DNA of 29,197 bases from an uncultured Eubacteriales bacterium (lineage in GTDB: Bacteria; Bacillota; Clostridia; Oscillospirales; Butyricicoccaceae). Positions 7,361 to 15,587 of the stretch are shown here, piece by piece. Position 1 is the first letter of the stretch, and every line of letters begins with the position of its first letter. The stretch spans positions 1 through 29,197 of the forward strand of contig CAJUGU010000038.1 in assembly GCA_910586105.1 (NCBI GenBank). Direction: 5' to 3'. Position numbers and translations under genes: made by a program. The notes below the pieces were generated by a model, which ran no database searches, had not been told where the DNA came from, and was given only the letters and a program-made list of their open reading frames with translations.

Positions 7361-8182
7361 TTAAACCTCTTCAGAGGCGTCGATCAGGATACGCTGGATG
7401 CGGGTATTCTCAAATACCTCCCGGTTGCGTTCGTAGATCATACGCAGGCCGTCGAGGGTCAGGTTGGCGTCGACTTCGTCGATCAATTCACAGTGCTGCG
7501 CCATCATGCGCCCCATACCGCCGGTCGCGACAACGTGTACCTTGCCGCCCATTTCTTCTTTCATATCCAGAATGATGCCGGTCATCGCGCCGACATAGCC
7601 GCGCACCGCGCCGGACTGCATACTTTCCACCGTGGTTTTTCCAATCGCGTGTTCGCAGGGTGCGATATCGATACGCGGGAGCTTCGCCGCCTTCTGGAAC
7701 AGCGCTTCCATCGCGATCTTGATCCCCGGCAGGATCGCCCCGCCGAGATACGCGCCGTCGCGGTCGATCGCGTCGAAGGTGATCGCCGTACCCATATCCA
7801 CGATAATCAGCGGTTTGCCGTATTTCTCGACTGCGGAAACGGCGTTGACCAGACGGTCGACGCCCACCTCGCGCGGGTTATTATAAAGGTTGACCATGCC
7901 AGAATCGATATCCCTGCCCACGCATTTCGGCTGTAGGCAAAGATATTTGCGGATCGCGTTGACCAGCGTATACATCACCGGCGGGACGACCGAGGCGACG
8001 ATCACCGCGCTGGTATCCTCCGCGCGCAGCCCGAGAAAGCTGTAATATTGCAGGATCATCATCCCCAGCTCGTCCGAGGTGCGTTCGCCGTTGGTGGAGA
8101 TGCGGAAGGAGCCTGCAAACTCCTCCCCGTCATAAAGCCCGAACACCATGTTGGTGTTGCCTACGTCGATAGCTAAAAGCAT
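7361..8182 (-). CDS. coaX: Type III pantothenate kinase
   Basis: This 273-residue cytoplasmic enzyme phosphorylates pantothenate, the first step of coenzyme A synthesis. The CoaX fold of the ASKHA superfamily is recognisable from the N-terminal LLAIDVGNTNMVFGLYDG, VGVDRLVNAVSAVEKYG around residues 105-121, IIVDMGTAITFDAID and GGAILPGIKIAMEALFQKA. The length is normal for the family. AGAAGGA precedes the ATG. It is the second gene of a minus-strand pair: the phosphodiesterase gene upstream ends 40 bases before this start. Confidence 0.95.
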   Translation of the reverse strand: MLLAIDVGNTNMVFGLYDGEEFAGSFRISTNGERTSDELGMMILQYYSFLGLRAEDTSAVIVASVVPPVMYTLVNAIRKYLCLQPKCVGRDIDSGMVNLYNNPREVGVDRLVNAVSAVEKYGKPLIIVDMGTAITFDAIDRDGAYLGGAILPGIKIAMEALFQKAAKLPRIDIAPCEHAIGKTTVESMQSGAVRGYVGAMTGIILDMKEEMGGKVHVVATGGMGRMMAQHCELIDEVDANLTLDGLRMIYERNREVFENTRIQRILIDASEEV

Positions 8183-8222
8183 ATGTTTTCCTTCTCTTTT
8201 CTTCCAGTTTTGCCTCTCAGGG

Positions 8223-8708
8223 TCAGCGGCTGAGGGTCACCGGCTCGATCGTGAAACGGTCGTCCTCGATGAATAGCCTGCCGTAGCTCCGCTTTCCGCC
8301 GCGCGGAAGGCTGATGCTGCCCGGATTGAAGACCAGCACGCCGTCGATCTCCTCTAAAAAGAGACGGTGGGTGTGCCCGAACATGGCGAGACGGCAATGG
8401 TTTTCCACCGCGCGGGTGGCCATCATGCCGGAGCACATGCCATAGACCCGTTCGCGGTGGCCGTGGGCCAGATACATCTGCACGCCGCCGAGCTTCATGA
8501 CGATAAACATGGGGAAATCGCTGTCAAAATCGTTGTTCCCGCGCACGGCATAGATCGGCATTGTCGAACAGGCATACGCCCGGCGGAGTTCGCGCACGTC
8601 TTCGGTGTAGTCGCCGAGATGGATCACGCCGTCTGGCGTCTCCCGCTCAATGGCATCATAAATATCGACCGTTCGCCCATGCGAATCGGAAAAAACCAAA
8701 AGTTTCAT
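8223..8708 (-). CDS. YfcE/MJ0936-type metallophosphoesterase
   Basis: This 161-residue calcineurin-like phosphodiesterase has the metal-binding motifs in order: FSDSHG (residues 7-12), HLGDY, RGNNDFD, LAHGH and FGHTHR. The family hydrolyses phosphodiester bonds with Mn2+ or another divalent metal; the physiological substrate is unknown. I start the gene at MKLLVFSDSHG (8708), which has AAGGA upstream, not at the in-frame ATG 21 codons earlier. It is the first gene of the transcript with coaX, driven by the promoter at 8777-8805. Confidence 0.92.
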   Translation of the reverse strand: MKLLVFSDSHGRTVDIYDAIERETPDGVIHLGDYTEDVRELRRAYACSTMPIYAVRGNNDFDSDFPMFIVMKLGGVQMYLAHGHRERVYGMCSGMMATRAVENHCRLAMFGHTHRLFLEEIDGVLVFNPGSISLPRGGKRSYGRLFIEDDRFTIEPVTLSR

Positions 8709-8737
8709 GCGTGTCCCGTCCTTCCATGATCGCCGCC

Positions 8738-8764
8738 GGAAGGCTCCGCCTCTGGCGGCCTTCC
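8738..8764 (-). other. Leader hairpin of yfcE-like gene
   Basis: GGAAGGC/GCCTTCC arms enclose a second small stem (CGCC/GGCG). The hairpin lies in the 5' leader about 30 bases ahead of the start codon. It could affect mRNA stability; no known riboswitch is recognised. Confidence 0.4.
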
Positions 8765-8776
8765 AATACACTCGCT

Positions 8777-8805
8777 ACTATACACGAAAAAAGCCCGCTT
8801 GTAAA
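8777..8805 (-). promoter_or_regulatory. Sigma-A-type promoter of yfcE-coaX
   Basis: On the minus strand, TTTACA (8805-8800), a 17-base spacer and TATAGT (8782-8777) form a good promoter, 69 bases before the start codon. Confidence 0.65.
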
Positions 8806-8874
8806 GGGGGGTGGCCGGTTTTTCCACAGCCGGATCGATGTGGTATTCAACCGCTGCCGCGAACAGACTGCGAG

Positions 8875-8909
8875 GAAAAAAGGGGGGCGCGGGCGGAAAC
8901 CAGCCCCGC
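8875..8909 (-). terminator. Terminator of the pseudouridine synthase gene
   Basis: Read on the minus strand, GCGGG/CCCGC arms (8905-8909 with 8889-8893) with partial internal pairing are followed by GCCCCCC and a six-T run. The hairpin begins 5 bases after the stop codon. Confidence 0.6.
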
Positions 8910-8914
8910 AGGGA

Positions 8915-9883
8915 TCAGATTCGGAAGCCCGGGAAATATTTTTTCACGAATGGGATATCGTCGATCGTGAACCGCCGCCCGTTCAGATAGCCCAGCGCGC
9001 TGTCTGCCGGGAGGCCGTCAAAGGTGAGCTGATAGGCGCAAAGCAGCTGCGAACGCTCGCCATAGGGGCGGTTCTGCTCGTTGGAGCCGTATTTGCAGTC
9101 CCCAAGAAGGGGGCGCCCCAGCGCCGCCATATGCGCGCGTATTTGATGGGTGCGCCCGGTGACCAGTTCGCAGCGGACAAGGCTGAGCCGATCCCGCACG
9201 GCAAGGGTCTGATAGAGCGTGACCGCCGTCTTTGCGCCGGGGACCTGCGTCCGGTGTACCGTGACCTGCTTCCGCTTTTCGTCGCGGCGCAGGAAAAGCG
9301 CGATCTTGCCGTCAGGGGGCGCGAGCTGCCCGTGGACGATGCAGAGATAGCATTTGCGCAGCGCGTGGGCGCGGATGCCTTCGTTGAGCAGGCGCAGGGC
9401 TTCCGCCGTTTTGGCGGCGATTACGATCCCTTCCGTGTTGCGGTCGATGCGGTTGCAGAGCGCAGGCGTGAAGGACTGCTCGTCCGCAGGATCCCATTGG
9501 CCGCTTTGGAACAGGTATGCCTGGATGTGCGCGATCAACGTATCCCCGTCGCCGGTTTCGTCGGCGTGTACGACCATCCCGGCAGCCTTGTTGACCAGCA
9601 GCACCTGCTCATCCTCGTAAACGACGGAAAGCGCCGGCGTTTTGATGTGGGTATAGGCTTCCTCCTCTCGGGGGGCCTCAAAGAATTCGTCGTTTAAATA
9701 GAGCTGCACGCGGTCGCCTTCCGCCAGCCGGTAGGCCGGGTCGGTGCGTTTGCCGTTGACCTTGATCCGTTTTAACCGGACGTATTTGTGCATCAGCCCG
9801 CCCGGCAGGCGCGGGACGGCCTTTTGCAAAAACTTATTCAGCCGCTGGCCGCTGTCGTTTTTCCGGATGTCAAATTCCTTCAT
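8915..9883 (-). CDS. RluA-family pseudouridine synthase
   Basis: This 322-residue enzyme isomerises uridine to pseudouridine in RNA, most likely 23S rRNA in the RluC/RluD manner. An S4-like RNA-binding domain occupies about residues 12-65. The catalytic motif is NRIDRNTEG with the nucleophilic aspartate at 147, in place of the more common HRLDKxTSG. The family motif GRTHQIRAHMAALGRPLLGD follows. The ATG has AAAGGG at 7 bases. It is a single gene between two terminator/promoter regions. RluC versus RluD specificity cannot be read from the sequence. Confidence 0.93.
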   Translation of the reverse strand: MKEFDIRKNDSGQRLNKFLQKAVPRLPGGLMHKYVRLKRIKVNGKRTDPAYRLAEGDRVQLYLNDEFFEAPREEEAYTHIKTPALSVVYEDEQVLLVNKAAGMVVHADETGDGDTLIAHIQAYLFQSGQWDPADEQSFTPALCNRIDRNTEGIVIAAKTAEALRLLNEGIRAHALRKCYLCIVHGQLAPPDGKIALFLRRDEKRKQVTVHRTQVPGAKTAVTLYQTLAVRDRLSLVRCELVTGRTHQIRAHMAALGRPLLGDCKYGSNEQNRPYGERSQLLCAYQLTFDGLPADSALGYLNGRRFTIDDIPFVKKYFPGFRI

Positions 9884-10016
9884 TCCATTTCCCTTTCTGT
9901 CCCGCTTCCCGGGACGGCGGCAGGGGAGGAGGGCCGTTCGTGCCCGCCGCGCCGCCTTCCCTTAGTATATAACAGAAATGAAAAAAAGAAAATACGGTAT
10001 TTTCCATAGAATTTGG

Positions 10017-10046
10017 TTGACAAATGGCGAGAGGATATAGTATACT
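10017..10046 (+). promoter_or_regulatory. Sigma-A-type promoter of yceD-rpmF
   Basis: TTGACA (10017-10022, perfect), 18 bases, TATACT (10041-10046). The predicted transcript starts near 10053, which excludes the in-frame ATG at 10024 and supports the yceD start at 10072. Confidence 0.75.
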
Positions 10047-10071
10047 ATCTGATGTACCATGTGAGGTTAGC

Positions 10072-10554
10072 ATGAAGATTGATTTGAGAAAATTGACTGG
10101 AAACAACGCGATCCCGTTCGAGGGGACAGTCGACCTGCGGGACGAGGGCTTCCTTCAGGCCGCGTATTCCGGCGAGGTGCGCAGCCACCTCGGCGTATTG
10201 CGCCTGACCGGCACGATCCAAGCCGTCTATTCGACCTGCTGTGCTCGCTGTCTGGAGCCGTTGGAAATCCCCGTGAAAGCGGAGACCGACACGCTGCTTA
10301 CCCACGACGAAAACGCCGCGGAGACCGAGGACGAGGTCTGTCTGCTCACCGGCGAGGAAATCGAAGTGGAGGAGATCCTCGTTCCCGCGCTGCTTTTGGA
10401 GCTGGAGATGGTCTACCTGTGCCGTCCCGACTGCAAAGGGCTTTGCCCGGTGTGCGGCGTGGATCGCAACAAGCAGGACTGCGGCTGCGCAAACAAGAAA
10501 ATTGATCCTCGGCTGGCAGCCCTGGGTTCGCTGCTCCGGACGGACGGCGAATAA
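10072..10554 (+). CDS. yceD: YceD family (DUF177) protein
   Basis: This 160-residue protein belongs to the DUF177/YceD family, linked to 23S rRNA accumulation and almost always encoded directly before rpmF. It has the N-terminal family strand MKIDLRKLTG, the Cys pair CCARCLEP around residue 60, and a C-terminal cysteine cluster (CRPDCKGLCPVCG followed by CGC), probably a metal site. The ATG at 10072 has TGAGGT upstream. It is co-transcribed with rpmF, which begins 47 bases after its stop. Confidence 0.92.
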   Translation: MKIDLRKLTGNNAIPFEGTVDLRDEGFLQAAYSGEVRSHLGVLRLTGTIQAVYSTCCARCLEPLEIPVKAETDTLLTHDENAAETEDEVCLLTGEEIEVEEILVPALLLELEMVYLCRPDCKGLCPVCGVDRNKQDCGCANKKIDPRLAALGSLLRTDGE

Positions 10555-10601
10555 ACCGTTTGCTGAAAAATATAGAATATAGAGTAGGAGGTGTCACAGA
10601 A

Positions 10602-10784
10602 ATGGCAGTACCGAAGAGGAAAACATCGAAAGCGAGACGCGACAAGAGACGCAATTCCCACTGGAAGCTCTCTCTTCCCGGCATGGTGAAGTGCCCGAAG
10701 TGCGGCGAATACAAGCTCTCTCACCGGATGTGCAAGGCCTGCGGCTTTTATAATGGCCGTGAGGTCGTTTCCACCGAGGCGTGA
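10602..10784 (+). CDS. rpmF: 50S ribosomal protein L32
   Basis: This 60-residue protein begins MAVPKRKTSKARRDKRR, the hallmark of bL32. It has a zinc-ribbon Cys pair CPKC followed by CKAC, so this is the zinc-binding (C+) form. AGGAGGTG lies 8-9 bases ahead of this ATG; the in-frame ATG at 10560 is upstream of the ribosome-binding site and is not used. A terminator follows. Confidence 0.97.
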   Translation: MAVPKRKTSKARRDKRRNSHWKLSLPGMVKCPKCGEYKLSHRMCKACGFYNGREVVSTEA

Positions 10785-10813
10785 GCCCCGCCGAAGACCA
10801 ACACAAAAAAGTC

Positions 10814-10848
10814 AGGGAAGGCAGTTATGCGCTTTCCCTCTTTTTTTT
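10814..10848 (+). terminator. Terminator of yceD-rpmF
   Basis: A 9-bp stem (AGGGAAGGC 10814-10822 with GCTTTCCCT 10831-10839, one G-U pair) is followed by C and eight T. It sits 18 bases before the start of the DUF512 gene, whose AAAGGAGG lies just beyond the T-run. Confidence 0.9.
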
Positions 10849-10865
10849 GAAAAGGAGGCGTTGAG

Positions 10866-12182
10866 ATGCCGTCTTTGATCGTTTCCGTCGACCCCGGCAG
10901 CCCCGCCGCCCGCGCGGCGGTCTGTCCCGGCGAGACATTGCTGGCCATCGACGGGCACGGGATACAGGATGTGCTGGATTATAAATTTTACAGCTACGAC
11001 AGCCGCCTGACGCTTGAGGTTGCCGGTGCGGACGGTGAAACACGGCGGGTTCCGGTACGCAAGGGCGAGGGCGAACCGCTCGGCCTGAACTTTGAAAGCT
11101 ACCTGATGGACGGCATGAAGCGCTGTTCCAACCGCTGCGTGTTCTGTTTCATCGACCAGCTGCCGAAGGGGCTGCGTCCCAGCCTGTACGTGAAGGACGA
11201 CGACGCGCGGCTGTCCTTCCTGATGGGGAATTATATCTCGCTGACCAACCTTTCCGAGGCCGACGTGGAGCGCATCCTGCGGATGCATATTTCACCGGTC
11301 AACATCTCTGTGCAGACGACCAACCCCGAGCTGCGGAACCAAATGCTGCGCAACCGCCGCGCCGGGGAGTCGCTCGCGATCATGGAGCGTTTTGCCGAGG
11401 GCGGCATTACGATGAACTGCCAGCTCGTGGTATGCGAAGGGCTGAACGACGGGGCGGAACTGGAACGCTCCCTGCGGGATCTGAAAAAGCTGTTCCCGGC
11501 GGTCCATTCGATCTCGGTCGTGCCGTTTGGCATGACGAAGCACCGCGAAGGGCTGTATCCGTTGAAGGCGACGACCCTGGAGGGCGCCGCCCGATGCATC
11601 GAGATCGCTGAAGCTTTTGCGGCGCAGTGCCTGGACGAGCTGGGCACGCGCCTTGCCTGGTGCGGCGACGAGCTGTATTTGAAGGCCGGGCGGACGCTCC
11701 CGCCTGCCGATTATTATGAGGATTTTACCCAGTTTGAGAACGGCATCGGGATGCTTTCGCTTTTTGCGGAGGAATTCCGTCTTGCGCTGCCCGATTATGC
11801 GGGACGTTCCGCGCCGCCGTTTACGCTGGCGACCGGCGAAGCCGCCGCGCCGATGCTGCGGGAGCTACTGGCGGAGGCGCGCGAAGCCTGCCCGCAGCTG
11901 GAATATGAGATCATTGCGGTGCGCAACGACTTTTTCGGCGAAGGCGTTTCGGTCGCGGGACTGATCACCGGCGGCGACCTGATCGCGCAGCTGGCCGGAC
12001 GGGTCTGCGGCGCGCGCGTCCTGATCTCGGAAAATATGCTGCGGGACGGCGGCGACGTGTTTTTGGACGACTACACGCCCGGGCGGGTCGGGGAAGCGAT
12101 CGGCGCGGTGCTTGTCCCGGTGCGGATCGACGGAGCCGACCTGCTCGCGCAGATTTTTGACGATTCCGGGACGGTTCCCTGA
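10866..12182 (+). CDS. DUF512 family PDZ/radical SAM protein
   Basis: This 438-residue protein combines an N-terminal PDZ-like domain (about residues 1-70, GSPAARAAVCPGETLLAIDG) with a radical-SAM-like core and a C-terminal DUF512 domain. The iron-sulfur motif CSNRCVFC (Cys 87, 91, 94) is C-X3-C-X2-C, followed by FIDQLPKGLRPSLYVKDDD, a strongly conserved signature. The C-terminal block ITGGDLIAQL and FLDDYTPGRVGEAI is typical. The reaction is not established for the family. AAAGGAGG precedes the ATG. der follows 75 bases later, an arrangement common in Clostridia. Confidence 0.93.
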   Translation: MPSLIVSVDPGSPAARAAVCPGETLLAIDGHGIQDVLDYKFYSYDSRLTLEVAGADGETRRVPVRKGEGEPLGLNFESYLMDGMKRCSNRCVFCFIDQLPKGLRPSLYVKDDDARLSFLMGNYISLTNLSEADVERILRMHISPVNISVQTTNPELRNQMLRNRRAGESLAIMERFAEGGITMNCQLVVCEGLNDGAELERSLRDLKKLFPAVHSISVVPFGMTKHREGLYPLKATTLEGAARCIEIAEAFAAQCLDELGTRLAWCGDELYLKAGRTLPPADYYEDFTQFENGIGMLSLFAEEFRLALPDYAGRSAPPFTLATGEAAAPMLRELLAEAREACPQLEYEIIAVRNDFFGEGVSVAGLITGGDLIAQLAGRVCGARVLISENMLRDGGDVFLDDYTPGRVGEAIGAVLVPVRIDGADLLAQIFDDSGTVP

Positions 12183-12212
12183 CAACTTGCCTGTGTTTGC
12201 AGCGCCTGACAG

Positions 12213-12228
12213 CCGCCCGATCGGGCGG
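12213..12228. promoter_or_regulatory. Perfect 16-bp palindrome upstream of der
   Basis: CCGCCCGATCGGGCGG is fully self-complementary and lies 15 bases before the der ribosome-binding site (AAGGAGG). It could be a regulatory hairpin in the transcript or a dyad operator. There is no T-run, so it is not an obvious terminator. Confidence 0.4.
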
Positions 12229-12257
12229 GATACCCCCAGAGAAGGAGGAGGAAACCT

Positions 12258-13580
12258 ATGGGAAAACCAGTGGTCGCGATCGTGGGAAGGCCGAATGTTG
12301 GCAAATCCCAGCTGTTTAACCGGCTCGCCGGGAAACGGCTTTCGATCGTGGAGGACACCCCCGGCGTGACCCGGGACCGGCTGTATGCCGAGTCCGATTG
12401 GCGGGGCCGGAATTTTTCTATCATCGATACCGGCGGCATCGAGCCGTCGACCGATAACGAGATTTTGAAATTCATGCGGTTCCAGGCGGAAACCGCGATC
12501 CATCATGCCGATGTGATCATTTTTATTACCGACCTGCGGACTGGGATCACTGCCGCCGACGAGGATGTCGCGGCGATGCTGCAACGATGCGGCAAGCCGA
12601 TCGTGCTGGCGGTGAATAAATGTGACAAGCCCGGCGAGCCAGACCCGGATTTTTACGAGTTTTACAATTTGGGGCTCGGCGAGCCGTTCGGCATTTCCGC
12701 GCTGCATGGCTACGGCATCGGCGAGCTGCTGGACGCCGTTTATGAGCATTTTCCCTCCGGGGAGGAAGACGACGAGGAAAGCGGGCGTATCCGCGTTGCG
12801 CTGATCGGCAAGCCGAACGTCGGCAAATCGTCGCTGCTGAATCGGGTACTCGGTGAGGAACGCGTGATCGTTTCCGACGTGGCCGGGACGACCCGCGACA
12901 GCGTGGACGCCGAGCTGGAAAACAATTACGGCAAATTCACCTTCATCGACACTGCGGGCATCCGCAAGAAAAGCAAGGTGGAGGAGAAGATCGAAAAGTT
13001 TTCGGTCATGCGTTCGCTGATGGCGGTGGAGCGCTCCGATGTGTGCGTCATCATGATCGACGCGACCGAAGGCGTTACCGAACAAGACACGAAGGTTGCG
13101 GGCGAGGCGCACAACGCCGGGAAAGCCTGCATCGTGGTCGTCAACAAGTGGGATCTGGTCGAAAAGGATGGCAAGACCATGAAGGAATACACCCTGCGCG
13201 TGCGCGAAGGGCTGGCGTATATGCCCTACGCGCCGGTGCTGTTCATTTCGGCGCTGAACGGGCAGCGGGTGCAGAACCTTTTCGAGCGGATCGTGAAGGT
13301 GTATGAGCAGAACCACCGCCGGATCCCGACCGGGCAGCTCAATTCCGTGCTGGCGGAAGCGACGGCACGCGTCCAGCCGCCGACCGACAAAGGACGCCGC
13401 CTGAAGATCTATTATATGACGCAGGCGAGCACCGCGCCGCCGACGTTCGTCTGCTTCTGCAACGATTCGCGGCTGTTCCATTTTTCCTACCAACGGTATC
13501 TGGAAAACCAGATCCGCGAGATGTACGGCCTTGAGGGCACGCCGGTGCGTATGGTGATCCGGCAGCGCGGCGAAAAGTAA
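12258..13580 (+). CDS. der: Ribosome-associated GTPase Der (EngA)
   Basis: This 440-residue tandem GTPase is essential for 50S subunit assembly. Two G domains are present: the first G1 motif is GRPNVGKS (residues 10-17) with NKCD as G4, the second is GKPNVGKS (about 184-191) with DTAGIRKKSKV as switch II and NKWD as G4. The C-terminal KH-like domain contains RRLKIYYMTQASTAPPTFV, as in all Der proteins. GAAGGAGGAGG supports the ATG. plsY follows 57 bases downstream. Confidence 0.97.
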   Translation: MGKPVVAIVGRPNVGKSQLFNRLAGKRLSIVEDTPGVTRDRLYAESDWRGRNFSIIDTGGIEPSTDNEILKFMRFQAETAIHHADVIIFITDLRTGITAADEDVAAMLQRCGKPIVLAVNKCDKPGEPDPDFYEFYNLGLGEPFGISALHGYGIGELLDAVYEHFPSGEEDDEESGRIRVALIGKPNVGKSSLLNRVLGEERVIVSDVAGTTRDSVDAELENNYGKFTFIDTAGIRKKSKVEEKIEKFSVMRSLMAVERSDVCVIMIDATEGVTEQDTKVAGEAHNAGKACIVVVNKWDLVEKDGKTMKEYTLRVREGLAYMPYAPVLFISALNGQRVQNLFERIVKVYEQNHRRIPTGQLNSVLAEATARVQPPTDKGRRLKIYYMTQASTAPPTFVCFCNDSRLFHFSYQRYLENQIREMYGLEGTPVRMVIRQRGEK

Positions 13581-13585
13581 CGGTG

Positions 13586-13600
13586 GCCCGGTCTCCGGGC
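13586..13600 (+). other. Small hairpin between der and plsY
   Basis: GCCCGG and CCGGGC arms enclose a 3-base loop in the 57-base der-plsY gap. No T-run follows, so it may be a processing or stability hairpin within the operon mRNA. Confidence 0.35.
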
Positions 13601-13637
13601 TGCGCGTCCGGAGCCGCCCACGAAAAGGGGTTTGACA

Positions 13638-14300
13638 ATGGATTATGTACAATATTTGGTCATTGCGGCAGCGGCGTACCTGCTGGGATCCCTCAGCTTT
13701 GCGATCATCGTCTGCCGGATCGCCACCGGCAAGGATATCCGTTCCTACGGCAGCGGCAACGCGGGGCTGACCAACTCCTACCGCGTGTTAGGCGCTTCCA
13801 AAACGCTGCTGGTGCTGCTGGGCGATACCGCGAAAGCGGCGGCCGCCGTATACCTTGGCGGCTGGCTTGCGGGGATGCCAGGGAAGATCTGCGCCGGTAT
13901 TTTCGTGATCTTGGGACATGTTTTCCCCGCGTATTTCGGTTTTCGCGGCGGGAAGGGCGTACTGGTCGGCGCGACGATGCTGTTGTTCCTCGACTGGCGG
14001 ATCTTCCTGACGGCGTTCTTGCTGTTCGTCGGCGCGGTCGCGCTGACCCGCTGGATCTCGCTGGGGTCGATCCTGGGCGCGATCAGCTTCCCGGTGTCCA
14101 TGCAGGTGCTGTACGGCGACTGGCGGCTGACCGTGGTCGCCGCGCTGATGGGCGGCTCGGTCGTTTATCTGCACCGTTCCAACATCGGGCGGATCTTACA
14201 CGGCTGTGAAAACCGGTTTACCTTCCACGCGAAGCCGCAGATCGCCGTCGGCGATCCCGATCAGGGCGGCGGGAAGGACGGCGCGGACAACAAGTCATGA
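13638..14300 (+). CDS. plsY: Glycerol-3-phosphate acyltransferase PlsY
   Basis: This 220-residue integral membrane enzyme uses acyl-phosphate to acylate glycerol-3-phosphate, giving lysophosphatidate. The three family motifs are visible: GSGNAGLTNSYRVLG (about residues 37-51), GHVFPAYFGFRGGKG (about 94-108) and HRSNIGRILHGCENRF (about 181-196). There are about five hydrophobic segments. I choose the ATG at 13638, because AAAAGGGG gives 7-base spacing; a TTG two codons earlier is in frame. The C-terminus extends past the usual end with a Gly/Lys-rich tail. The enzyme uses the product of the next gene, gpsA. Confidence 0.95.
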   Translation: MDYVQYLVIAAAAYLLGSLSFAIIVCRIATGKDIRSYGSGNAGLTNSYRVLGASKTLLVLLGDTAKAAAAVYLGGWLAGMPGKICAGIFVILGHVFPAYFGFRGGKGVLVGATMLLFLDWRIFLTAFLLFVGAVALTRWISLGSILGAISFPVSMQVLYGDWRLTVVAALMGGSVVYLHRSNIGRILHGCENRFTFHAKPQIAVGDPDQGGGKDGADNKS

Positions 14301-14337
14301 CGCCGGAACGGAACGATTTTTCGATAAGGAGGCAGTC

Positions 14338-15351
14338 ATGAAAATTATGGTTTTAGGCAGCGGCGGCTGGGGCACCGCGCTTGCAGTGCTGCTGCATGGA
14401 AATGGGCACGAGGTCACGATGTGGACCTTTTTCCCGGAGGAGGCCGAACGGCTGACGCGGACGCGCACCAATGAAAAGCTGTTGCCCGGCGTCATGATCC
14501 CGGAGGAGATCCCGATCACAAGCGACCTTTCGCCCGCAAAAGACGCCGGGCTGGTCGTGCTGGCGGTCCCCAGCTTTGCCGTCGCGTCGACTGCGGAGAG
14601 CCTTGCCGCGCTCATCCGTCCGGGGACGGTCGTCGTCAACGTCGGCAAAGGGCTGGATTCCAAACACGGTTATTGCCGGTTTTCGGAAAGCATCGCCAGC
14701 GCGCTCGGTGAAGGGCACCCGGTCGTAGCGCTGACCGGCCCGACCCATGCGGAGGAGGTCGGACGGGGGATCCCGACGGCGATCCTCGCCGCTTCGGCCG
14801 ATCATTCCGCCGCCGAGCTGACGCAGGACGTTTTCATGAGCGAAGGGAAATTCCGCGTGTATACCTCGGAGGATATCATCGGCGCCGAGCTGGGCGGCGC
14901 GTTCAAGAACATCATCGCGCTGGGCGCGGGTATTTCGGACGGTTTGGGGCTGGGCGACAACTCCAAAGCCGCCTTCATGACGCGCGGCCTGACCGAGATC
15001 GCGCGGCTGGGCGTTGCGCTGGGCGCCAGGCAGGAGACCTTTGCCGGGCTTTCCGGCGTCGGCGACCTGATCGTGACCTGTACTTCGATGCATTCCCGCA
15101 ACCGGCGCGCCGGTATCCTGATCGGGCAGGGGAAGACGGTACAGGCTGCGATGGACGAGGTCGGCGCAGTGGTCGAAGGCTATTATGCGACCGAAGCCGG
15201 GTACCATCTCGCGAAAAAGACCGGCGTTTCCATGCCGATCACCGAGGCGATGTATCACGTCCTCTACGAAGGGGGCAGCGCGCGGGAGGCCATCGGCCTG
15301 CTGATGGGCCGCGACAAAAAACGCGAGAGCGAAGAGCTCTGGATCAAGTGA
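14338..15351 (+). CDS. gpsA: Glycerol-3-phosphate dehydrogenase [NAD(P)+]
   Basis: This 337-residue enzyme reduces dihydroxyacetone phosphate to sn-glycerol-3-phosphate, the substrate of PlsY. The Rossmann motif GSGGWGTALA begins at about residue 7. The substrate loop is GPTHAEEVGRGIPT. The catalytic region GAFKNIIALGAGISDGLGLGDNSKAAFMTRG carries the conserved lysines. ATAAGGAGG sits 6 bases before the ATG at 14338; an in-frame ATG at 14206 lies inside plsY and is not supported. It probably ends the DUF512-der-plsY-gpsA operon. Confidence 0.97.
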   Translation: MKIMVLGSGGWGTALAVLLHGNGHEVTMWTFFPEEAERLTRTRTNEKLLPGVMIPEEIPITSDLSPAKDAGLVVLAVPSFAVASTAESLAALIRPGTVVVNVGKGLDSKHGYCRFSESIASALGEGHPVVALTGPTHAEEVGRGIPTAILAASADHSAAELTQDVFMSEGKFRVYTSEDIIGAELGGAFKNIIALGAGISDGLGLGDNSKAAFMTRGLTEIARLGVALGARQETFAGLSGVGDLIVTCTSMHSRNRRAGILIGQGKTVQAAMDEVGAVVEGYYATEAGYHLAKKTGVSMPITEAMYHVLYEGGSAREAIGLLMGRDKKRESEELWIK

Positions 15352-15439
15352 ACGCCGGGGAGCCCTGGGCGCGCGTCCATTGGCTCGGCTACAGCGCCGC
15401 CCGATCGCGTCCGGGATCGCCGCCGCTTGTAATTCGCAC

Positions 15440-15467
15440 TTGAATTTGCCCGAATATCTGCTATAAT
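15440..15467 (+). promoter_or_regulatory. Extended -10 promoter of aspS
   Basis: TTGAAT (15440-15445), 16 bases, TATAAT (15462-15467) preceded by TGC, the same TGCTATAAT extended -10 seen before the DUF1015 gene. It gives a leader of about 115 bases containing GC-rich pairing segments but no T-box sequence. Confidence 0.7.
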
Positions 15468-15587
15468 TAGGGAAGTGCTGAAGGAATGGGCCGCGGCGTC
15501 CCGCGCCTGCCGGATCCGTCCGTTCCGCGCGGCGTTTCCCGGAATCGATCTGTATTTTTAAAATTCAAGCATAGAGAGGCAGTCATT

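Noticed and set aside
8561..9697. A 378-codon plus-strand frame across the phosphodiesterase and pseudouridine synthase genes
   Set aside because: It is antisense to two genes with clear motifs and has no independent support.
11865..13652. A 595-codon open frame on the minus strand opposite der and the 3' end of the DUF512 gene
   Set aside because: It is a mirror of high-GC coding DNA. der is unmistakable on the other strand, and the antisense frame has no domain or ribosome-binding site.
15468..15587. T-box leader before aspS
   Set aside because: The leader is only about 115 bases and lacks the conserved T-box and antiterminator sequences.
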